A stretch of 11,292 nt of DNA from an uncultured Clostridia bacterium (GTDB lineage Bacteria; Bacillota_A; Clostridia; Christensenellales; Aristaeellaceae). Below are positions 7,959 to 11,292 of the stretch, in pieces (within the stretch, counting starts at the first letter, position 1; every line of letters begins with the position of its first letter). Where the stretch lies: positions 1 to 11,292 of the forward strand of contig CAMBWJ010000029.1 of assembly GCA_945871545.1 (NCBI GenBank). Reading direction: 5' to 3'. Position numbers and translations under genes: made by a program. Below the pieces are notes generated by a model, which saw nothing but the letters and a program-made list of their open reading frames with translations, was not told the origin of the DNA and did no database searches.

Positions 7959-10157
7959 ATGGATTATCGTTCGCTTCATATGAAGACGGTTGCGGATCTC
8001 AGACAGATCGCGAAGGACATCGAATTGAAAATTCCGGCGCGGACGAGCAAGGCCGTGCTGGTGGAGATGATCCTGGAGCGCCAGGCCGCAAAGGCGGCGG
8101 AGCAGGCAAAGGCTGCGCCCGCACAGCCCAATCCGGCCAGGGAAGCTGCACCCGCGCAGCCGGAACCGGCAAAGGAGGCTGCGCAGGAGGCTCCGGCGGA
8201 GGTCAAGCCGAAGCGGGGCAGGCCAAAGGCCGCGCAGGGCGAAAAGGCCCGAAGCGAGAAGCCCGCGCGGGGACGCAAGCGCGCAGACGCTGCGGAGGAA
8301 GCCCCGAAGCCCGTGGAGCGTGAAAAATCTGCGCGGGGACGCAAGCGCACAGATGCAGCAGAGGCCCCGAAGCCCGACGAAGCTGCACAGAAGCAGGAGC
8401 AAAAGCCCGAAATCGCGGTTCAGAGGGAGCGCGTCGAGGTTCCTGCGGCGAGTGCGCCTGCAAACGATGCGGCAGAAACTACGGAATCTCAGCCGAAGCA
8501 GGAGCGCGCGGAAGCCGTTGCTGCGGAGGTGAAGCCCGCCGCTGCGGAGGCCGCATCGCCCGCACCTGCGCAGGACGTACGCACGAGCTATGCGCGTCCG
8601 ATGAGCACCCAGCAGCGCATGGGCGCGCGGGCGCAGACCGGGCCGGGCAACTACCGCCCGAACCAGCGCCCGATGGGCCCGGCGAACCGTCCGGGCAACC
8701 GCTACGAGGGCGCGAACCCCCGTCCGCAGCGCAGCTACGACGCGCCGCAGGGGAACTATCGCCGTCCGGGCAGCTTTGCGGAGGAGAGCAAGCCGCGCTA
8801 CCGCAAGCCGGGGCCGGAGGCTGCAAATCCCAATCAACGCTATTCGCAGGGCGCGGAGGGCGCACAGAGCTTTCCGGCGCAGCCTCCCGTGCGGCAGGAG
8901 GACGCGGTGCAGGAGCTCAATCCGCCCGTGCGCCCCGCTGTTCCGGCGACCGTGCAGACTCCGGCGGCAAACGAGCTGAACCCCGCCGTGCCCGAGCTGC
9001 TGTCCAGCGGCGAGTGCGGCGACGGCGCGGGCATTCTGGAGATCCATCCCGAGGGCTACGGCTTTCTGCGCGTGGACAACTACCTGCCCGGCAACCGGGA
9101 CGTGTACGTATCCGCGGCGCAGATTCGCCGCTTCAACCTGCGCACCGGCGATTACGTGGTGGGCAAGACCCGCGCCCAGCAGCTGGGCGACCGCTCCGTG
9201 GGCCTGATCTACATCAGCGAGGTCAACGGCCAGACGCCGGACATGGCGCGCCATCGCAGGCCCTTTGATTCCCTGGTTCCGGTGTACCCCGACGAGCGGC
9301 TGCGGCTGGAGCGCCCCGAGGGCAAGGACATCTCGCTGCGGCTGATCGACATGATCGCGCCCATCGGCAAGGGCCAGCGCGGCATGATCGTCTCCCAGCC
9401 CAAGGCCGGCAAGACCACGCTTTTGAAGAAGGTTGCCAACGCCATTGTCGCCAACAATCCCGAGGTTCACCTGATCGTGCTGCTGATCGACGAGCGCCCG
9501 GAGGAAGTGACCGACATGAAGCGCTCCATCCAGGGCGAGGTGGTGTACTCCACCTTCGACGAGGCCCCGGAGAACCACACCCGGGTCTCTGAGATGGTGC
9601 TGGAGCGCGCCCAGCGTCTGGTGGAGCTGGGGAAGGACGTGGTGGTGCTGCTGGATTCCATCACCCGTCTGGCCCGGGCCTACAACCTGGTCATTCCGCC
9701 CACGGGGCGCTCGCTCTCCGGCGGTCTGGATCCGGGGGCGCTGTTCAAGCCGAAGCGCTTCTTCGGCGCAGCGCGCAACATCGAAAACGGCGGCAGCCTG
9801 ACCATCATCGCCACGGCGCTGGTGGACACCGGAAGCCGCATGGACGACATCATCTTCGAGGAGTTCAAGGGCACCGGCAACATGGAGCTGCACCTGGACC
9901 GCAGCCTGTCCGACCGGCGCATCTTCCCGGCCATCGATCTGTACAAGTCCGGCACCCGCCGCGAGGAGCTGCTGATGGACAAGGAGGAGCTGGACGGCGT
10001 GTATCAGGTGCGCCGCATGCTGTCCAAGGGCAGTCCCCAGGAGGCTGCGGAGCAGCTGATTTCGCTGATGGAAAAGACGGCCACCAACCGGGAATTCTTT
10101 CAGAAGTTCAAGGGCTGGATGAGCGCCTGCGAAAAGGACGGCTTCACCATGCGATAA
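7959..10157 (+). CDS. rho: Transcription termination factor Rho with a ~300-residue disordered insertion
   Basis: Rho is a hexameric RNA-dependent ATPase that translocates on nascent RNA and ends transcription. The 732-residue product has a SAP-like Rho N-terminal domain (about 8-45), a low-complexity insertion (about 48-348), the cold-shock-type RNA-binding domain with GYGFLR at 366-371, and the RecA-like motor. The motor has the P-loop PKAGKTT (481-487), the catalytic-glutamate stretch IDERPEEV, Walker B LLDS with Asp566, a Q-loop region ([20 protein letters not shown]) and an R-loop ending in [15 protein letters not shown]. Without the insertion the length is close to E. coli Rho (419), so the enzyme appears functional. 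Residues 48-207 are Ala/Lys/Glu/Pro-rich and contain no aromatic residue; 209 to about 300 are rich in Arg, Tyr, Asn, Gln, Pro and Gly. GGGAGG (7947-7952) lies 6 bases before the ATG. Confidence 0.97.
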   Translation: MDYRSLHMKTVADLRQIAKDIELKIPARTSKAVLVEMILERQAAKAAEQAKAAPAQPNPAREAAPAQPEPAKEAAQEAPAEVKPKRGRPKAAQGEKARSEKPARGRKRADAAEEAPKPVEREKSARGRKRTDAAEAPKPDEAAQKQEQKPEIAVQRERVEVPAASAPANDAAETTESQPKQERAEAVAAEVKPAAAEAASPAPAQDVRTSYARPMSTQQRMGARAQTGPGNYRPNQRPMGPANRPGNRYEGANPRPQRSYDAPQGNYRRPGSFAEESKPRYRKPGPEAANPNQRYSQGAEGAQSFPAQPPVRQEDAVQELNPPVRPAVPATVQTPAANELNPAVPELLSSGECGDGAGILEIHPEGYGFLRVDNYLPGNRDVYVSAAQIRRFNLRTGDYVVGKTRAQQLGDRSVGLIYISEVNGQTPDMARHRRPFDSLVPVYPDERLRLERPEGKDISLRLIDMIAPIGKGQRGMIVSQPKAGKTTLLKKVANAIVANNPEVHLIVLLIDERPEEVTDMKRSIQGEVVYSTFDEAPENHTRVSEMVLERAQRLVELGKDVVVLLDSITRLARAYNLVIPPTGRSLSGGLDPGALFKPKRFFGAARNIENGGSLTIIATALVDTGSRMDDIIFEEFKGTGNMELHLDRSLSDRRIFPAIDLYKSGTRREELLMDKEELDGVYQVRRMLSKGSPQEAAEQLISLMEKTATNREFFQKFKGWMSACEKDGFTMR
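8265..8376 (+). repeat. Duplicated 22-codon Arg-rich module inside rho
   Basis: Two imperfect direct copies, 8265-8313 and 8331-8376, begin 66 bases (22 codons) apart, so the frame is kept. They encode [16 protein letters not shown] and [15 protein letters not shown], separated by VEREKS. Most of the DNA differences are synonymous or small, which points to an in-frame duplication in the disordered part of Rho. A related basic core, PKRGRPK (residues 84-90), lies just upstream. Confidence 0.8.
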
Positions 10158-10165
10158 ATGGATGT

Positions 10166-10199
10166 GCGGCGGAGGTTTTCTCCGCCGCCTCTGTGTTTT
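10166..10199 (+). terminator. Intrinsic terminator of rho
   Basis: GCGGCGGAG (10166-10174) pairs perfectly with CTCCGCCGC (10180-10188) around the loop GTTTT, a 9-bp GC-rich stem followed by CTCTGTGTTTT. It begins eight bases after the rho stop. It should close the methyltransferase-rho transcript and insulate the AraC-family gene downstream. Confidence 0.87.
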
Positions 10200-10270
10200 G
10201 GGAAATGGCAAAAAAGGTCGAGCGTGGGAATGGCGCTTCCTGTAAAATGGAATCGTTCGGAGGGGAGAGC

Positions 10271-11143
10271 ATGAAGGAACAGATACTGGCGGTGCAGCGC
10301 ATGCAGGACTACATCGAGGCGCATCTGGAGGAAGAGATCACGCCGGCCGATCTCGCCGGAGCGTCGATGTTTTCGCCCTGGCATTCCTATCGACTGTTCA
10401 AACAGTACACCGGCTGCACGCCGTCGGAGTACCTGCGCAGGCTGCGGCTGTCGAAATCGGCGCTGGAGCTGAAGCGCGGCGCGCTGCGGGTGACCGACGC
10501 GGCCTATGCACTGGGCTTCGGCAGCGTGGACGGCTACCAGCGCGCCTTCCTGAAGGAATTCGGCTGCAATCCGGGGGCCTATGCCCGAAAGCCGGTGCCG
10601 ATTCCGCTGTTCATCCCCTACGGCGTAAAATTCCGCGAATTGAGAAGGGAAGCGATTGATTTGGAGAATTTGCAGAGCGTTTTTGTACAGATGACGGTGC
10701 GCCCGGCGCGCAAGGCGCTGATCCGACGGGGCACGAAGGCCGAGGACTACTTCTCCTACTGCGGCGAGGTGGGCTGCGACCTGTGGGGGCTGCTGACGAG
10801 CATGGATTCCATCTGCGGCGAGCCGGTGGGCATGTGGCTGGACGCGGCGCATCGCACGCCGGGCACGTCGGTCTACGTGCAGGGCGTGGAGGTCGCGCCG
10901 GACTACGCCGGGGAGGTGCCGGAGGGCTTCGATGTCATCGAGCTGCCCGAGGCGAAGTACCTGATGTTTCAGGGCGAGCCCTTCCGGGAGGAGGACTACT
11001 GTGCGGCCATCGAGGCGGTGCGCCGGGCGATGGACAGGTACGACCCTTCGATCATCGGATGCAGCTGGGACGATGCGAACCCCCGCATCCAGCCCGAGCC
11101 GAAGGGTGCGCGCGGCTACATCGAGCTGCGGGCGGTAAAGTGA
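10271..11143 (+). CDS. AraC-family regulator with C-terminal GyrI-like effector-binding domain
   Basis: This is a 290-residue cytosolic transcription factor with the Rob-like order: DNA-binding AraC domain first, GyrI-like ligand domain last. The first helix-turn-helix lies at about residues 23-49 (ITPADLAGASMFSPWHSYRL), and the second carries the AraC signature around 74-104 (AAYALGFGSVDGYQRAF, then GCNPGAY). Residues from about 133 to the end form the GyrI-like/BacTh domain, closing with the typical RGYIELRAV strand. Such domains bind drugs or other small amphipathic molecules; the ligand here is unknown. The ATG at 10271 has GGAGG (10259-10263) seven bases upstream; the frame is open from 10193, but those 26 codons overlap the rho terminator region and lack homology. 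No transporter or enzyme neighbours it within the window, and no clear promoter is seen. Confidence 0.92.
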   Translation: MKEQILAVQRMQDYIEAHLEEEITPADLAGASMFSPWHSYRLFKQYTGCTPSEYLRRLRLSKSALELKRGALRVTDAAYALGFGSVDGYQRAFLKEFGCNPGAYARKPVPIPLFIPYGVKFRELRREAIDLENLQSVFVQMTVRPARKALIRRGTKAEDYFSYCGEVGCDLWGLLTSMDSICGEPVGMWLDAAHRTPGTSVYVQGVEVAPDYAGEVPEGFDVIELPEAKYLMFQGEPFREEDYCAAIEAVRRAMDRYDPSIIGCSWDDANPRIQPEPKGARGYIELRAVK

Positions 11144-11170
11144 CAAAAATAGAGTCAGTATCGCATAACC

Positions 11171-11292
11171 GTAGGGAGGGGTGCCTTCACCCCGCCGGCG
11201 GCGAGGCGCCGCAGCCACATGCCTGTCGGCGACAGGCTGGGCCTGTAGCCGGTTGCCTGTCGGCGTTTGAATCGAACGCATCCCTGCCCCGG
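11171..11292. repeat. Hairpin-rich intergenic element, probably a dispersed repeat
   Basis: After the AraC gene there is no ORF I can support, but a dense series of inverted repeats: GGGGTG/CACCCC (11178-11193, 4-base loop), GCGGCG/CGCCGC (11198-11212, 3-base loop) and GCCTGTC/GACAGGC (11221-11237, 3-base loop). GCCTGTCGGCG occurs twice (11221-11231 and 11255-11265). None has a T-run, so these are not ordinary terminators. The beginning CCGTAGGGAGGGG and the end CCCTGCCCCGG look like the edges of a palindromic intergenic element, and the latter is the reverse complement of the GGGGCAGGG core at 1671-1679. The element may continue beyond the window. Confidence 0.5.

Noticed and set aside
7182..10211. 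Open frame of 1009 codons on the - strand across the methyltransferase and rho
   Set aside because: It is the mirror of strongly G/C-ending codons in two clear + strand genes. The product is His/Arg/Leu-rich and like no known family, and it crosses both real genes and their ribosome binding site.
10220..10248. Possible promoter of the AraC-family gene (TAAAAT at 10243-10248)
   Set aside because: The -10 is plausible, but no hexamer resembling TTGACA occurs at 16-18 bases upstream.

Overview
This GC-rich window reads as chromosomal DNA of a Gram-positive, Clostridia-type bacterium, probably a high-GC gut lineage. The evidence is the gene order dnaK-dnaJ-prmA-rsmE-mtaB, which is the downstream part of the Bacillus subtilis type dnaK operon, followed by a HIT protein and rpsU as in many Clostridia. 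The DnaK is of the Gram-positive type, strong AGGAGG-like ribosome binding sites precede most genes, and two sigma-A promoters are near consensus. I cannot name the species. All genes are on the + strand.

Layout. Positions 1-1649 hold dnaK without its first roughly 55-60 codons; hrcA and grpE would be expected upstream. A GC-rich stem-loop separates it from dnaJ (1748-2884). A good sigma-A promoter and an inverted repeat lie in the dnaJ-prmA gap. Then come prmA (2987-3928), rsmE (3925-4662) and mtaB (4659-5942), joined by ATGA overlaps, and a HIT hydrolase (5966-6298). A second strong promoter drives rpsU (6460-6633; 57 codons), which ends at a clear intrinsic terminator whose 3' arm and tail are tandemly duplicated. 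After about 230 bp with no supported gene comes a second unit: a TRM11-like SAM methyltransferase (6930-7943) and rho (7959-10157), closed by an intrinsic terminator. An AraC-family regulator with a GyrI-like domain (10271-11143) follows, and the window ends in hairpin-rich, repeat-like DNA.

How the genes fit together. The first block combines protein folding (DnaK/DnaJ) with modification of the translation machinery: ribosomal protein L11 (PrmA), 16S rRNA (RsmE), tRNA t6A37 (MtaB) and the small-subunit protein S21. The second block pairs a probable RNA methyltransferase with the transcription termination factor Rho. The AraC-type gene looks like an independent sensor-regulator.

The window is mostly conserved housekeeping DNA, and I do not see an unmistakable new multi-gene system. 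The most interesting item is Rho. It carries an insertion of about 300 residues, predicted to be disordered, with two halves of distinct composition: an aromatic-free, charged half with a duplicated Arg-rich module and an AT-hook-like core, and an Arg/Tyr/Asn/Gln/Pro/Gly-rich half. Secondary points are the DLPY-motif methyltransferase coupled to rho, the duplicated rpsU terminator, the internal promoter with an inverted repeat at its start site, and two intergenic elements sharing a GGGGCAGGG core.
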